This document shows, one piece after another, positions 1 through 12,816 of a DNA stretch of 64,000 bases (its first letter is position 1; every line of letters begins with the position of its first letter). Both the position numbers and the translations under genes were made by a program. The notes beneath the pieces were generated by a model. That model had not been told where the DNA came from. It made no database searches and was given only the letters and a program-made list of their open reading frames with translations. Source of the stretch: Phaffia rhodozyma (lineage: Eukaryota > Basidiomycota > Tremellomycetes > Cystofilobasidiales > Mrakiaceae); the NCBI GenBank assembly GCA_014706385.1, contig JACGZH010000002.1:124001-188000 (forward strand). The letters are read 5' to 3'.

Positions 1-386
1 CAGCTGAAAACCATCACCAACCTTCCATCCATCCACTACCCAGGATTGACCTTCACCCGTTTGTATCCCCTATCTTGCCTTCCTACAGTTCACCTATAGG
101 CCATCCAGCATTCTTCCCGTCAGGCCTATCGTTTCCATCCGGTCGGGCTCTGTGTGTTTGCCTTGGTTGGTCCCGTCCACCTGCTCTTCTCGCCGATGGC
201 TCTCCCAGACGCGCAGCAGACGAGCATCCGTATACATACACACGCTGTTTATATTCAACATCTCCCTTTCCGAACTTTCTTTTTGTTCTTTTCCTCTTTC
301 CACATACTTCCCGTCCGAACAGAAACCCACAGACGCTGGGCCTCAAGACGTTTCAAAGATTTCTCGCACTTCATCGATTTCGCCTA
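1..386. other. upstream region of SPT7
   Basis: No convincing gene is seen here. Open frames on both strands are low-complexity and lack recognisable domains. The stretch is C/T-rich on the + strand, as expected for promoter and 5' UTR sequence of the SPT7 gene that follows. Confidence 0.5.
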
Positions 387-3300
387 ATGAAGGTTCGCTC
401 CCAACAATCTTTTTGTCTCTGGCTTACTTGTTCATCGACACAAGTTCTTTCAGCCCTTCACCCAATATGGGTCGTTCGAGCCCAGCCTTTTTTTTTGATT
501 GAACACGGTTTGATTTTTACGTTTCTTTCATCTTTTTCTCGCAACAGTATCTTCTTCAAGCGCTCGAAAGCCGGCATAGTCGGCTTTCAATCAGCGATCA
601 AGATCTCAAACAACTCCTAAGCGACGTGAAAGATGGAAGGGTAAGGTGTTCTTCTCTCAGTTCACAGCTGGGCTGGTCCTGTTGAACTGACATGATATCA
701 TATTTTGACCGACCAAAGGAAACGAGGGGAAGCGATGATTGGTTCGAGAGTTTAGACAAGGTCGTTCAAGAACTGAGATCAACCGTACGTAGCTCCGTCT
801 TTCAATGTTTCAGCGGAAAAACGCCCTCATGTCGTGGATCTTGCCCGTGACGTGCCGCTGACCGTGCTACCATCATATCTATGTGCGTCGACGCGTCGAC
901 TTTGTTCTGATTCGTTGGTCTGAAACGACGGAACCACTTGATGCGCACTTCTACAGCCTGAAGGTCACTGGTTTCTCAAACCTGTGTCGAAGAAGGACGT
1001 GCCAGACTATCACACCAGTGAGTTGTTTCTCCCTTCTACTCTGCTCTTGATGTTTCATGTCTCGTAGAACACATCCTCACGCATGTCTTTCGGAAACCTA
1101 GTTGTCAAACACCCAATGGATCTAGGAACAGTCGCTAAGAAAGTTAAGGGGAAGCAGTACAAGACCAAACAGGAGTTCAAAGACGATTTGAATCTTATAT
1201 GGGATAATTGTTTGCTCTACAACACGTCGACCGTATGTCAACTATCATTTCCTTGTCCACCGTGCTTAGCACTGAATAGAAGTCGCGCATGATTTCTTGT
1301 ACTGACATCCCGAATCATTCAGGTTCATCCCATTCGATCTAATGCTATTCTGATGAAACGAAAAGCCGATCACCACCTGGACTTCCTCATCGATGCAGCG
1401 GCTTCTAAGCCAGATCCGTTGGCTGGATTAGATTTCAAAGACGAAGACGATAGCGAAGACGAACACGCAAACAAGCGATCAAAAACAGCAGGAGGTGCTG
1501 CAGAACCGACAGCAGCTATCATAAAGCGGGACAAAGATGGGGCAAGAGGAAGAAAACCTGCTAGAGTGGGTTCGATTTTCATTCTGGATATTCCCGCCGG
1601 AAGAGAACACTTACTTGTTTCTTTTGACGACCAGTCTGGATTAAGTCAGATGACCTCACAATCCCGCCCGATGTCTCCTCCTCTTTCATCCCAACCACTA
1701 CTTCAGAGGACGTCCACCTCGATGGTCGATTTTTACCAACTCGACTCTGCCCTTCTTGATACGTCTCAACCTGTCGCCGGCCCTTCTCGAATTCCTACTC
1801 GAAATTCCCCGTATATCGTTCCAAAGACTCGAAGCTCGGGTTTGAGGAAAGCCAGGGAGGTTCTTGAGGGTCATAAAGCGCCATGGGACCATCGCTCAAC
1901 CAAGGATGTCTCTCTGTTATCTATAGGATCAAAGGAGGCTGGATATGACGGGACGCCTGGCGCTGGTGCTGGTGCTGGTGCTGGTGCATGTTCTGGCACT
2001 GGCTCAACCTCAGGAGGAAGTGTTGATGACGATCTAGATGAAAAATGGTGGAGTCATGTTTCAAAGCCGGAAATGATTCGATCTGGTCTTCCGAGCACTA
2101 TCGGTATGGTTCAGGATTTTCGGAGACGTCGGCGAAAGAAGATTGGACTGAGTAAAGGAAAGGAAAGAGAAAGGTAAGCAGAGGTTCATTTCAATACTTG
2201 ATGTGGTATAGAAAGAGAGGAAAGTGTGCAATTCCTGCTGACCTGCTTCGTTTTCTCTTACTCATGACCTTATATTGCGTATACTTGCTTCAGTGTATCA
2301 ATGAAACCACAACCGCCTCCTCCACCTGTTTCGCTTCACTGGACCAGATCTCAACCTACTCCAGCAACCACCGCCGCACCTTCCTCTATATACCCTAATT
2401 CTTTACCCTCGTTAATTGACCAAAATATCCATTCCTTACAAAAAATTCGAAGAGCCCACAGTAAACTCTCCAACATTCAAAAAGATCCGGAAGGGAACGA
2501 ATCGCCTTCCAGGCCAACCTATCTCTCTTCAAACAACTCACTAGGGCAAGGAGGAACTCAGGGGGGCAACAGCTCCTGGAGAGGTGATCAAATTCCGCAG
2601 ATGGTCATTGCAACAACGACGGAGGACGAAGAAGAAGAAGATGACGTCGAGTCAAATAGAAAGAGGGAAGAAAAACGAATTCTGAGGGAAGAGAGTAGGA
2701 GGATACCCGTAAACGGTGGGCCAGGGGACGCAGGACGAGGAAAGTCTTTGGAAGGATTAGAGATCTCGAGTAGAGAGGCACTGGAGGGAATGAAATTGTT
2801 GACTAGTACGGTGTTGGCTCATGTTGGATTTGAGGGTATGTTAATTGCCATCATGTTTGCCCTTCTTTGTTCGTGAGATGAGGTTTGTAGCTGACAGTCA
2901 CCGCTTTCGTCCTTCTTCTTGGATTCTGTCTGTTGTCTGTTGTCTGTTGTCTGTTTCTGGTAGGCGGGAATCAAACGGCGGTGGACTCCCTGACAAGCTA
3001 TATGTCGGATTATCTGATGAACCTTGGTCGAACGATGCGATACTACCTAGATACCCAAGCGCGGAACATGTCTGCTGAGGTAAGTGTTGATTCTGTTTTG
3101 ATAGTTTGGAAGACGATATTTCTTTCGTGTATCTTGCTGACGTTTCGTCTCTCTTCTCAAAGGAAATGATTCTCCACGCGCTTTTCGAAAATGGCACGAC
3201 TAAGGTCGAGCAACTGGAGAGACATGTTCGGGAAGATATAGAACGTTACGGTGCCAAAATCTCCGATCTAGCAAAGAAAATGCAGCAGGCTTATGATGAG

Positions 3301-4647
3301 ACTGTACGGTGTTTCCATATCTGCTATCATATCCTTGGCAAGATGGTTGTTGAGCATTTGTTCTCATCTTGGGGTTGATCTATAAATTTAGCTCGAGACC
3401 ACGGCGCTGGAAGATGATACACTCTTCGCAGGGGATGGAGAGATGTTCATGTCGTGAGTTGGTTTATGTCGAAACTCTTACTTGACAACATGGCTAACTT
3501 TTCTGATCGTTGGCAATAGAAACTTCACCGAGGATCTGGGCGAAGATTTCTTTGGATTCCGCGAGTTGGGCCTCGACAAAGAGTTCGGTCTCTCTTCGTT
3601 CTCTGTCCCTTCCAGACTCTTTCACGGAAGGGAGAAACGACCCATATTGTCCAATATGTAAGTTCTCTGCAAAGTTTCTTTTATATGCATGTTTCTTTCT
3701 AATGTCGACCTTGCATCATTTTTGCCCGGACCCGTACAATCTTTTCTACTTTGAATAGCAACAAAGAACCAAAACTCGAGTTTCCTCTTCCACCACCTTT
3801 GGTTCCTCTCTCTCTGGGCACTGTACCTGCACAGCTTGGATTGCTCCAATCTTTCTATCAAGCTTGCTTCCAGAAACTTGTGCCCCCTCCTCCTCCTCCG
3901 CCTGCTCCAGTCATGCCTGAGACGCTTGTTCCTTCATCATCGTTTGCTATCAATGATGCAGCTGCCAATTCTTCAACAGACCCTCTTTCGATATCCACGC
4001 CTACAGTTCTCTCCTCAAACACTCCTGTTTTACCAACGATCAACGGTGCCTCTGCGTCTACCGATGGAACTGCATCTCAGCTCAAACCTACAGTAACAAA
4101 ACCTGATTCCATCTCAAACACGGCAACGGTACCAACGTTGAGCGACTTGCCTGCGAGTACCGTCTTGGCGGATGAACCTTTCGACCCAGCCATCCTTCGA
4201 AAGTTGGGCTCGCTCGCTCAAATTCCGATTCCGCCTGTGGTGCAGCAGGTCACAGGAAAGAAGAAGTCGGCGGGAAAGGGAGACTCAGGAGCAAAGGCCA
4301 CCAACGTGCCAAAGGTGCCCCAGGAAAAGAAGAAACCAAAGAAGAAGGAAACAAAAGGAATTGGAAAAGGAAACTGGAAACGACCGGCCAAAGATCCGAA
4401 TGCTATCAAGACGAAAGCCAAGAAACCCAAAGGGCCACCCGTCCAACCTGTGATTCCGCCCCCCTTAGCCGATCGAAATATCACCACAAAGACGAATGGA
4501 ATCAAACCGACAACTGGTTCTGGGTCTGTCAATGGTTCTATCGGCGGGTCGGCTGAAGGCAATGGGGTGGGTGATGAAGATGAGGACGGGGATATTGAAA
4601 TGAAGGCGGAACCCATAAGGAAGGCCGCATCTGTGATGGTTGGATAG
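387..4647 (+). CDS. SPT7: SAGA complex subunit Spt7, bromodomain protein
   Basis: Scaffold-type subunit of the nuclear SAGA histone acetyltransferase coactivator. The exons read as 387-392, 548-640, 719-784, 957-1017, 1102-1232, 1323-2173, 2294-2835, 2964-3079, 3163-3303, 3392-3453, 3520-3657 and 3759-4647. All phases close, giving about 1031 aa. The bromodomain lies in exons 4-6, with [13 protein letters not shown], the acetyl-lysine-binding YN pair (LLYNTST) and [18 protein letters not shown] just after it. A histone-fold segment follows in exons 8-9 ([20 protein letters not shown]). The region after it, [18 protein letters not shown] then [15 protein letters not shown], also fits the Spt7 family. 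The C-terminus is Pro/Lys-rich and disordered. A short Gly-Ala repeat is coded near 1962-1990. The first exon (Met-Lys only) is the least certain part; a different upstream exon is possible. Confidence 0.9.
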
Positions 4648-5341
4648 AACGATTTATCACTTTTTCTCTCATTCATCCCCTTCTGTGTCCTTCAGCTCAT
4701 TCTTTGTCTTCTGACCGGCCTTCTCGACAAACGGATGGAGTCCAAGTCCCAAATTGCCGCCATTGTCGTTCCTGCCGTTGAACAGTAAAATGTAGACTTG
4801 GTTTTGATATTTGTTTTTCGGTCACCGTAATTTCAATTTCAAGTTTCAGTCATTCAGTGCAGATTTGAAGTAGAAGAGAAGGATGGACTTGATGGAGCAA
4901 GCGTATATAGAAGAAGAAAGGTACACTAAACTAGATTGATAAATTGAAGATAAGGGAAACTAAACTATGCATAAATTGAGAACGAATGTAGAATCAAGAA
5001 GAGGGAAAGTGTTTTTATTGTTGAAATAAATGTGTAAAACTTGAACGTCAATGGAAAAAAGGGCAGATTGTGATCACCTGTTTAAACAAGAACGAGAAAA
5101 AAACCAAGAGGTAAAGATAAAACGTGAGGAAGAATAATTCAACAAGAAAGGAAGAGAGTGGGTATGATCTAAACTAAACTAAGCTACTTTGTATAGAGGA
5201 TTAAGAAAAAAAGGAAAGAGCTAACTATGCGAGGTGCAGGAGATATGAAGGGAGGAAAGGAAAGGAAAGGAAGGGTTTTTTTTTTTCAAAGTTCCAAAAA
5301 GATTAATAAGACAAGAGAATGGAAATGCTTTGAACCAATCA
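4648..5341. other. convergent 3' intergenic region
   Basis: Lies between the stop codons of SPT7 (+) and the transportin gene (-). It is A/G-rich on the + strand with an AATAAA near 5025. No gene or structured RNA is recognised; it presumably holds both 3' UTRs and polyadenylation sites. Confidence 0.5.
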
Positions 5342-8300
5342 TTAAAGTTGGTACCGCGATCGCAGTCGTTCTTGTAACGCTGGGGGAAACGTCGGGAAGT
5401 TGGCGTTCCAGGTCTCTCCGAGCATTTCCTTGAAAGAAGTAAGGACCTGTCTGAAGGTATCGTTCAACTGGGCCGAAGGAGTGGTCCATTTGCAGATCGC
5501 GTTACAGAGATAGATCAAATCGGGCACGATCCCAGGCGGGTTCGTCATGCACAATCGGCAGAACCCGAGGAACGCAGATGCCTTCTCATCGTTGTCTTTG
5601 ATATCCCAGAGAGTAGTACACCACTGTTTTCCGAATGAGGCCAACGGGACCGATACGATCTCCGGGTAGATCAAACCTAACCGACCGATGGTTACCGCGG
5701 CATTTTCAAGTAGTGACTTGGGAGTGGTTGTGTTAAGTAAAATACCGACCAGACACTCGGTAAGACCTTGAACATGAGGCTCGAGATGAGCCCGAAGAGG
5801 AGGAGCAGGATCGGCTGTAAATATACATAGAAGAAAACAAAAAGATTGATATCAACTATCTGATTGATCATTTGTTGCAGCAAACAAGATATAAAAAGAC
5901 AAACCTTCGTTGGCCTGTCGACATTGCATCGCAATCTCTCCCAAAGCCCAGGCGGCATTGTTGCACACGCTGACCTCCTCATACTTCGGGTGTTGGACCT
6001 GATCAGCAATTTCTTTGGCGATCCTGGGGAGGTATAACGGGAGGTAATGGCTTAATGATGGGCAAGAGATCGAAATATCACCTAGGAGAGCGTAGGCTGA
6101 TTGTCGAACGGAGTGTTCCGGGTGCTGTTCATGAGAATTATTCACATACAATCAGAACGTGTTCATGACTAAAGGTTCGAAACAGATATGACACTTACGT
6201 TCAAACAGTTTTCAAGAAGCTGGATTGCCAAAGGCATCGTTCCCTCGGGAGTTCCTGCCGGACTCATAAGCGCCGACATGTTCTCCTTCAGGCCCTGAGT
6301 CAATCCGGATAGAAGATCCAAAGCGACGATGAGGAAAGTCTTATCGGGCTCCTCAACAGCGGCTCCAGACTGCATCTGCCAGTAGTCGGAAAGAGACTTC
6401 TGAATGATCTTCAGACATCGTTCATAGACAGGAATTGTGTAACCCGCAAAGGACTCGGCAGCAGCAATGGTGACGGAGGAGAGACATTCGAGGAGAGGAA
6501 TGATATCCTCATCATCATCGTCCAACGCGTTCCACTTTGCAATCAACGGAGGCATCAAGATCTCGATCAATCCAGGGTTGTTCAAACCTTCCTGGACGGA
6601 ATCTGCCAACGTGCCGATAGCGTCGTAGAGGATGAGAAGGTTCTTCTGTTGATATTTCGAGAAGGCAAAGACCAAGTTTCGAACGATTGGCTCCAAGAAT
6701 GGCTGCAGTAGAGATCCGGCCTCTTCCTCAAGCGTAGCAAAGGCTGAGCAACCAGCCTCCTGGACTCGCTTATTGTTGTCCAGAACCATCTTGAGGAGCT
6801 GCAAAATATGAGGATATGGGAGATAAGAGGTTTCTCAATCAACGCATGTCCGTGTTCCTCGTAACCAACATACATCAATAGAACAACGACTTACACTCTC
6901 CATGGCAGGCAAGAAGAACTGGGCCTGCTCCTCTGGAGTCTGAGCATTGACGCACCAACTGGAGTATCGACCGATGGTCCAGCAGGTGATAGCTCGAACA
7001 AGGGGTTTTGTGTCCGACAAGGTGTTGATCAAGAAAGGAATAAGGGTAGGCAAATGGGGGGTAATTCCATCAAGGCAACCTAAATTTTGAATAGGTCAAA
7101 TGATTCGAGTATATTTGGAAAATATGATCAGAGGGGAGACGCATATAAGTCTGTTGAAAGCAGCATTGAACCTACCCTCGGCCATGGCTCCCAAAGCTAA
7201 GATACCACACTCTCTGTTGACCCAATCAGAATCGAACAGCTTCTCCTTCAAATGAGGCAGGAGGATCTCGAGTAGCTCGGTCTCGAAAACCACACTCATC
7301 ACGTCCAATGCAGCGGCCGAGCATTTTCTCAAATTCCATTCCGAAGAGAAATCATCATCGTCGTCCTCGTCATCGTCATAATCGTCCTCGTCCTCGTCCT
7401 CATCCTCGTCCTCTCCAAGCGCTCTCGACTTGCCGCCACCGCCAAGGGCGCCACCTTCAGACTCGTCATGCTCGAACCCATGGCCTTTTCCTCCGTAGTG
7501 TTTGGGTCGGATATCCTCCGCTCGATCGGGCACTGCCGCATCATCCTCCTCTCCGTCTAGCCAAATCAGATCGGCCTCGGTGTAGACCATGCCCTTGAGA
7601 AGGACAGGGGCGACCTTGCTCAAAAACGGTCTCAAGTGCTCCTTGAGGTCATCAGACTCGGCAAATCCAAGCCAGAACTCGCAGGCTTCGAGCGCGACAG
7701 CCTCGTCCTTGTCTTGCATCGAATATATCATGAAGTCGGCGACGTTTGACAATTCGGGAACGACCTTGTCCGGCCTGGCAGTCAGGAGCAAAGTCAAGGC
7801 CTGGCAGACTGATTTACGCACGTCCGAGTTTTCATCAGACGCTCGACGGAAGAGGGCAGTGAAGAAGGAGTCGATGTTGGTCGCAAACGATGGGGGGTTC
7901 GTGACAACGAACGAGTTGAGGCATCCAATGGCCTGAGACCGGAATTTGTGGTTCGGGTGATCAGTGAAAGTGATGAATCGGGGGATCATAAAGTCGAGAA
8001 GTCGCTGGCCGTTGATTTCAAGATCGAGCTGTTTCGGCAAATCCTCACAGATCTTAGCGAGGGTTGAGAAGGCTCCCTAAGAGACGGATCGAAAAAATGG
8101 ATATGGATCTAATAGGTTAGATAACCGGACGGAGTTGGACTTCAAGAAAGGAAGAAAAGGCTGAGAGATATCCAGACTTACCTCTTGCTCCTCGACGTTC
8201 GAACTATCTAACGAGACGACTAACGTTCCAAGCGCTTCTGTCCAGGCCTGAACACCTTCAGCGGTAAGGATAGAGACGATGACCGTGCCGACGGTCTGTC

Positions 8301-8610
8301 TGACCATTGCGTTCGGGTCGCCCAAAGCAGAGAGAACGCTGGCCTTGACGTAGGCGACCACCTGAGGAGAAGACGAGCTCAAAGAGGCCAGGTTGTTCTT
8401 GAGCAGTAACCCGGCAACGGCTCGGAATCGTTCATCTTCCTGAGAAGCCTGGGTGAGGATATGGACGAGGTATCCGGGATAGTCAGGTATCGACTCGAAC
8501 GACTCCAGTCTCTTCGTCACCTGGGCCTGGACGGCACTGTCGTCACTTGTCGAATCTCGAAGGACAGAGATGAGTTCACGGACTCCGTCGGCGTTAGGGA
8601 TCCAGCTCAT
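5342..8610 (-). CDS. KAP104: transportin (karyopherin beta-2, Kap104 type)
   Basis: Nuclear import receptor for PY-NLS cargoes, built of HEAT repeats. Six exons (8610-8182, 8076-7176, 7079-6895, 6798-6199, 6124-5905, 5814-5342) give about 935 aa, the usual transportin length. The start [17 protein letters not shown] aligns with the family N-terminus. [16 protein letters not shown] precedes the acidic Ran-responsive loop. The loop (+ strand 7350-7420) is a long run of Asp/Glu ending in [16 protein letters not shown], the transportin signature after the loop. Further family blocks include [37 protein letters not shown] and [13 protein letters not shown]. The C-terminus [11 protein letters not shown] is also typical. 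It is distinguished from importin-beta (Kap95) by the acidic H8-type loop and these blocks. It is transcribed divergently from the P450 gene. Confidence 0.95.
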
Positions 8611-9715
8611 GGGAGGAGATAAACTTGGTGTAAGAAAGAATTTGTGGTGAAGAGGGATGATTTATAGTTTTATAGGCTTGACCAAAGGGATTTTTGATGT
8701 ATCTGAGTAGTGATTGAACCAGGATGGACGAAGGCAAGAAAAAAGGAATTATTTGGACAAGCGTGTGTTGAACAGGGCGACCGAAGGCGTGTACAACAAA
8801 GCAAGAGAGCAGCATAATCAGTTAACCATGCTATCTGTCCAAGATGGGCAGGGCTTTGGAGGTATATAGGAAAAGAGAAGCATGGCAGAGAAAAAAGAAG
8901 AAAAAAAAGAAGCAAGAGGAAAAAAAGGGATGATGTCTGTCCACTGTCATTTGCCCCATCTGTAATTCCGCTAGGTCCCTGTATAATATTAAAATGACAA
9001 GAAGATTTGGAATCGATACTTACCAGTATATCAAAAAGGTTCCTGTTTGACCAGACGCAATCAAAAGTGATCAAGAGGATGTGCAAGTGCGAGAAGGGAG
9101 AGCTCAGATGGTCGAAAAGTTGATAGCTTTAGGATTAATTTTGTGTACTGGTGGAAAATGAGAGAGCAAGCAGGGGGAAGGTGTTGGTTGCGAGGGCTGG
9201 TTACTGCTTATGTAAGCGTGTGGCCACCGGGTCATGTAACCCTAACCGACTCGTCGCTTCAGCGCCCTTCGTTCCTGAGCAGACCAGCTTGACATCAACA
9301 CACCAACACAGGAACACAGGCACGCCAGACCCCGCGCACAACAAGGATGCTTCGAACTAACCAAGACCTGCATGGCAGCTAAGAGAGAGGAACAGGAACA
9401 GGAACAGGAACAAGCTGACGACTAACCAGGCTTGACTGTGTCCATCATACAGGCACCAGGGATATCCGTGTTTTTCTGGTTCTTTGTTCAACAGGGCGAC
9501 CAAGAACGCGCGCACCCAATACATACATACACTTTCAAGCATCCAACCTTCCTTCCTTCCTTCCTTCTCTTGTTGCTATCTTTCCGCTTTGATCCTCCTC
9601 TATATCTCAGTCGTTTCAGGACAGTCCTCCTCACTACAGCCAACCATCTCTCGTTGATTTCAAACAGTCACTTCTGTCTGCCTTCCGTTGCATCTCTTCT
9701 CCTCGTACACCCAGG
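8611..9715. other. divergent intergenic region, transportin / P450
   Basis: About 1.1 kb holding the two divergent promoters and 5' UTRs. Visible structure is limited to simple repeats: four copies of GGAACA near 9389-9412, an ACAT run near 9525-9533 and a CTTC run near 9548-9566. These sit in the pyrimidine-rich leader of the P450 gene. No coding exon is recognised. Confidence 0.5.
9389..9412. repeat. (GGAACA)4 microsatellite
   Basis: A hexanucleotide repeat of about four units upstream of the P450 gene. It is non-coding. Confidence 0.8.
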
Positions 9716-12531
9716 ATGTCCTCTCTTCAGACTTCCTTCATTACCGCTGCCGTCTGTGTCCTCGCCGCCGCAATTGTTCACTATGTTCTTCGCCCTGGAA
9801 TGATCAAGAATATTCCCTCCAGGCCGATGCTTCCCATCCTGGGCCATGCTCACGAGCTCATAAGGCATATGTATTATCATGAAACCGTCTCGTTAGTAAC
9901 TTTGTATCTGGTGTGCAAAATTATAATCTCATCTAACGTATCAATTGAGTCTACTTTTCATTCTAAAAACATATACATATGTGTACATCTGAACTCGATT
10001 CAAATCACTCAAACCCTACAGGGATTATTTCGTAGATAGCTTCGTCAAGCCTTTAGGACCTTTGTCGCAGTTCATGAAGTCTGCGTATGAACCAGTCTTG
10101 ATTGTGGCCGACAAGAGACTGAACGATCAGATTCTGAACAGTAAGGACTGGGACCGAGGAGCGCTCATGCAAGGCATCTTTGGTGGAGTGACTCCCAAGG
10201 GCATGTTGGCTATCAAAACGGGTACGTCTCATAAGTTGACGATTAACCGTGCTAACATGAAGATTGCCGGTCCTAACGTATCACTTGTTTTGTAGATTCC
10301 ATGCTTCGTCTTCATCGACGTGCCCTGGCTCCTGTAAGATAGCTCATTCATCTAATTCGCCGCCGGTCCTTGATACTTATGACGATATGATCAAACTTTC
10401 ACGCTATCAAATAAACGGAACATAGTCCATGTCTCCTGCTTTCATCTCAATCTCGGCCGATGTGTTCGCTATTCATATGGCTCGGCTGATGAGCTTGTGG
10501 AAGGTCAAGCTACAACTGGCCTCAGAATGTAAATTCGGAGCAGGAGAACAGATCGCTGATGTCTTCTGGGACGCCGAAGGCGACTTACACATGTTGACCA
10601 CTGTATGTCTCATTATATGTGCATTGTATCAAAAAAAAAAGGTGATCTGATCTTCCAACATACATCTTGAAATTTAGGATGCTATTTCGCAAATCGTTTT
10701 TGGAGAGTCTTTTGATCAACTACCCCGGGAAATTCAGCTCTTCAGTGAGTCTCCATCTGGGACCTTCCTGAAACTTGAGGACTTGAATAGGAAGCCTGGA
10801 TCCAAGGGTCAAAGCGAGATCGCTGGCTATATGGACGACATCTTCCATGTGAGTCGACCGTTGTACTGACACTTTAAATATCCAGGTTGTCTTCCTAGGT
10901 CATATCTGACTGTGTGTTCAATCTCTTGTTTTCAACATCATTTCTAAATTCATCAAAACTCTCAGTCATTGTCGTCTGGCATTGCTCCAGGGCTTAAACA
11001 TGCTATTCAGCGCTTGAAGCCTAGTTATCAACGGGCGTTAGTGCCTGCGCAAACCTTGCCACATGTCGCTTATTTTCATTTACTTAGTACTCACAAATCT
11101 TGATCTTTTCAATCTAGCTTTGGAGGTTTTAGACGTTGGCTAATTGGCCGAGTCGATGAATCCAGGAAGAAGATTAAGAACGGAGGAGAGATCGCAGAGA
11201 TTACTTGCGTTGTGAGTATGAAATTTGATAAAATCTGTCCATACTATCCTCTAATCTCTCATGTCTCCAATCATCTTCTTTCCAGATTGATGTGATCCTT
11301 GCGAAAGAAGCCAAAGCGGGCGTTGGTTCAGTTCTTCCTGAAGACGAGCTTTGGGATGAGCTTGGGACTTGTATGTTTCTTTCTTTTCTAGCAGTGTCTC
11401 TTTTGACCGAGTTAACGATGAGTCCAATTCATGTTAGTCATGGTTGCTGGAGAAGAAACGACCTCGTAAGTGTCTTTCTCATACGCTTAATTCTGCTGAT
11501 GCTGATCAATGGACCTACTTCTCTTCGACGAGCTCAAAATAGAACGACAATGTGTTGGGTCAGTATCTTCTCTCAAATCTCTCGAATCGACCGGCTGGAT
11601 GTTTAACACTTTTGTCTCTTGACCATATAGATCCTCAAATTCCTTTCGGAGAATCCTCATGTCCAAAGTCGTCTCCATGAGGAGATGACCAGATCGCTTC
11701 CTTCCTCTGATGAACGAAACCCAAACTACGACGACATCGTTGGCAATGGAGTCTGTGATTGTGAGTGCAATTTTCCAACATTGGCGTGATCGGTAGGCAA
11801 ACTTAAGCTCGCTGATTGTTGTGGTTTTGACACGTGTTAGACCTCGAGGCCGTGGTTTATGAGAGTCTGAGACATGGCGAAACCGTTCGAGCCGTTGGTC
11901 GACAGAGTGGGTAGCTCGCGTTGAATACATCTATTGGTGAAATTACGGATGATGAGACTAATGATCTTGGCGCCTGGATACTAGGTATTCGAGAGACCAC
12001 CGTCACTGGTCCAGACGGCCAGGAACACTTGATTCCGGCCGGGGTTAACGCAATGTGCTTGCTTAATACCTCATGTGCCGTTTATTCCGATGATCCTAAG
12101 CTTGGCTGGAGGTCAGACAAGAACGATATCCATAGGTTCAACCCTGACAGATGGTTGCGTCCGGATGGGACCTTCGATAAAGATGCGGGACCAATGCTCT
12201 CTTTCGCAGCTGGGCCTAGGGCTTGCTTTGGACTGAAGATGGCTGTTCGTCGTATCCACACTTTCTTCAATCATGGTTGTATCTTTTGCAAGCTAACCAG
12301 TCTGAACAAATCGTCTCTTGTGAATTTCAGTTGGTATTCCTCCGACTCTTTACAGCGCAGCTTGTCATGGCATTTGCTCTGGCCCCTCTGTCTTCTCAAT
12401 ATTCTACAGAAGATTCTCGAGCAGTCCTTACTCGACGACCTACTAAAAACTGGGTGGGCGTCAGGACATGGTCCAACGAGCTCAAGAACGGTGGATTCGA
12501 TGAGGGCTGCGATGTCAAGAGAACAGTTTGA
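9716..12531 (+). CDS. cytochrome P450 monooxygenase
   Basis: Heme-thiolate monooxygenase, ER-anchored by an N-terminal membrane segment (residues about 5-28, SFITAAVCVLAAAIVHYVL). Fourteen exons are read: 9716-9891, 10022-10221, 10296-10333, 10426-10602, 10678-10848, 10966-11036, 11118-11211, 11286-11370, 11438-11465, 11543-11558, 11631-11760, 11841-11906, 11985-12244 and 12331-12531. All phases close, giving about 570 aa. The P450 hallmarks are present in order: C-helix region LRLHRRALAP; I-helix oxygen-binding motif MVAGEETTS; K-helix ExxR in VVYESLRHGE; FNPDRWLRP; and the heme loop LSFAAGPRACFGLKMA with its Cys ligand. Substrate and CYP family cannot be told from sequence alone. No biosynthetic cluster genes adjoin it. 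Exon 10 is only 16 nt. Confidence 0.92.
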
Positions 12532-12816
12532 TTTGTGGCTTGACAACTTTCTTTCCTCATCTTAGAGTATTTGATCAGTGAAACATATCGGTCTTCTGAT
12601 TTATGTCTAACCGTTCAAACCATACTCAACCTTGGACACCTTAGATTAGATTGCATGTTTAACCATGTTCACGCCTTGTTATCTCTATTTGTTTTATTTT
12701 CTTTCTTCTCTCTCTCTTGTCTATGTGATTGTTTTATAAAACTCGATCCGATGCGCCTCCTGTTCTCGACTAGTTTGACTTCCTACCTCGCTCATGGCTG
12801 GAAGTACCCAATCTAC

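Noticed and set aside
75..620. A 181-codon frame on the + strand at the start of the window
   Set aside because: It is low complexity with no domain. The SPT7 exon at 548-640 occupies another frame of the same sequence and carries the family-like residues.
4218..4676. A 152-codon minus-strand frame rich in Phe, Pro and Ser
   Set aside because: It is the complement of the Lys/Pro-rich SPT7 C-terminus, so an antisense shadow is the simpler explanation.
7350..7420. Minisatellite-like TCC/TCG repeat
   Set aside because: It encodes the acidic loop expected in transportin, so it is coding sequence under protein-level constraint.
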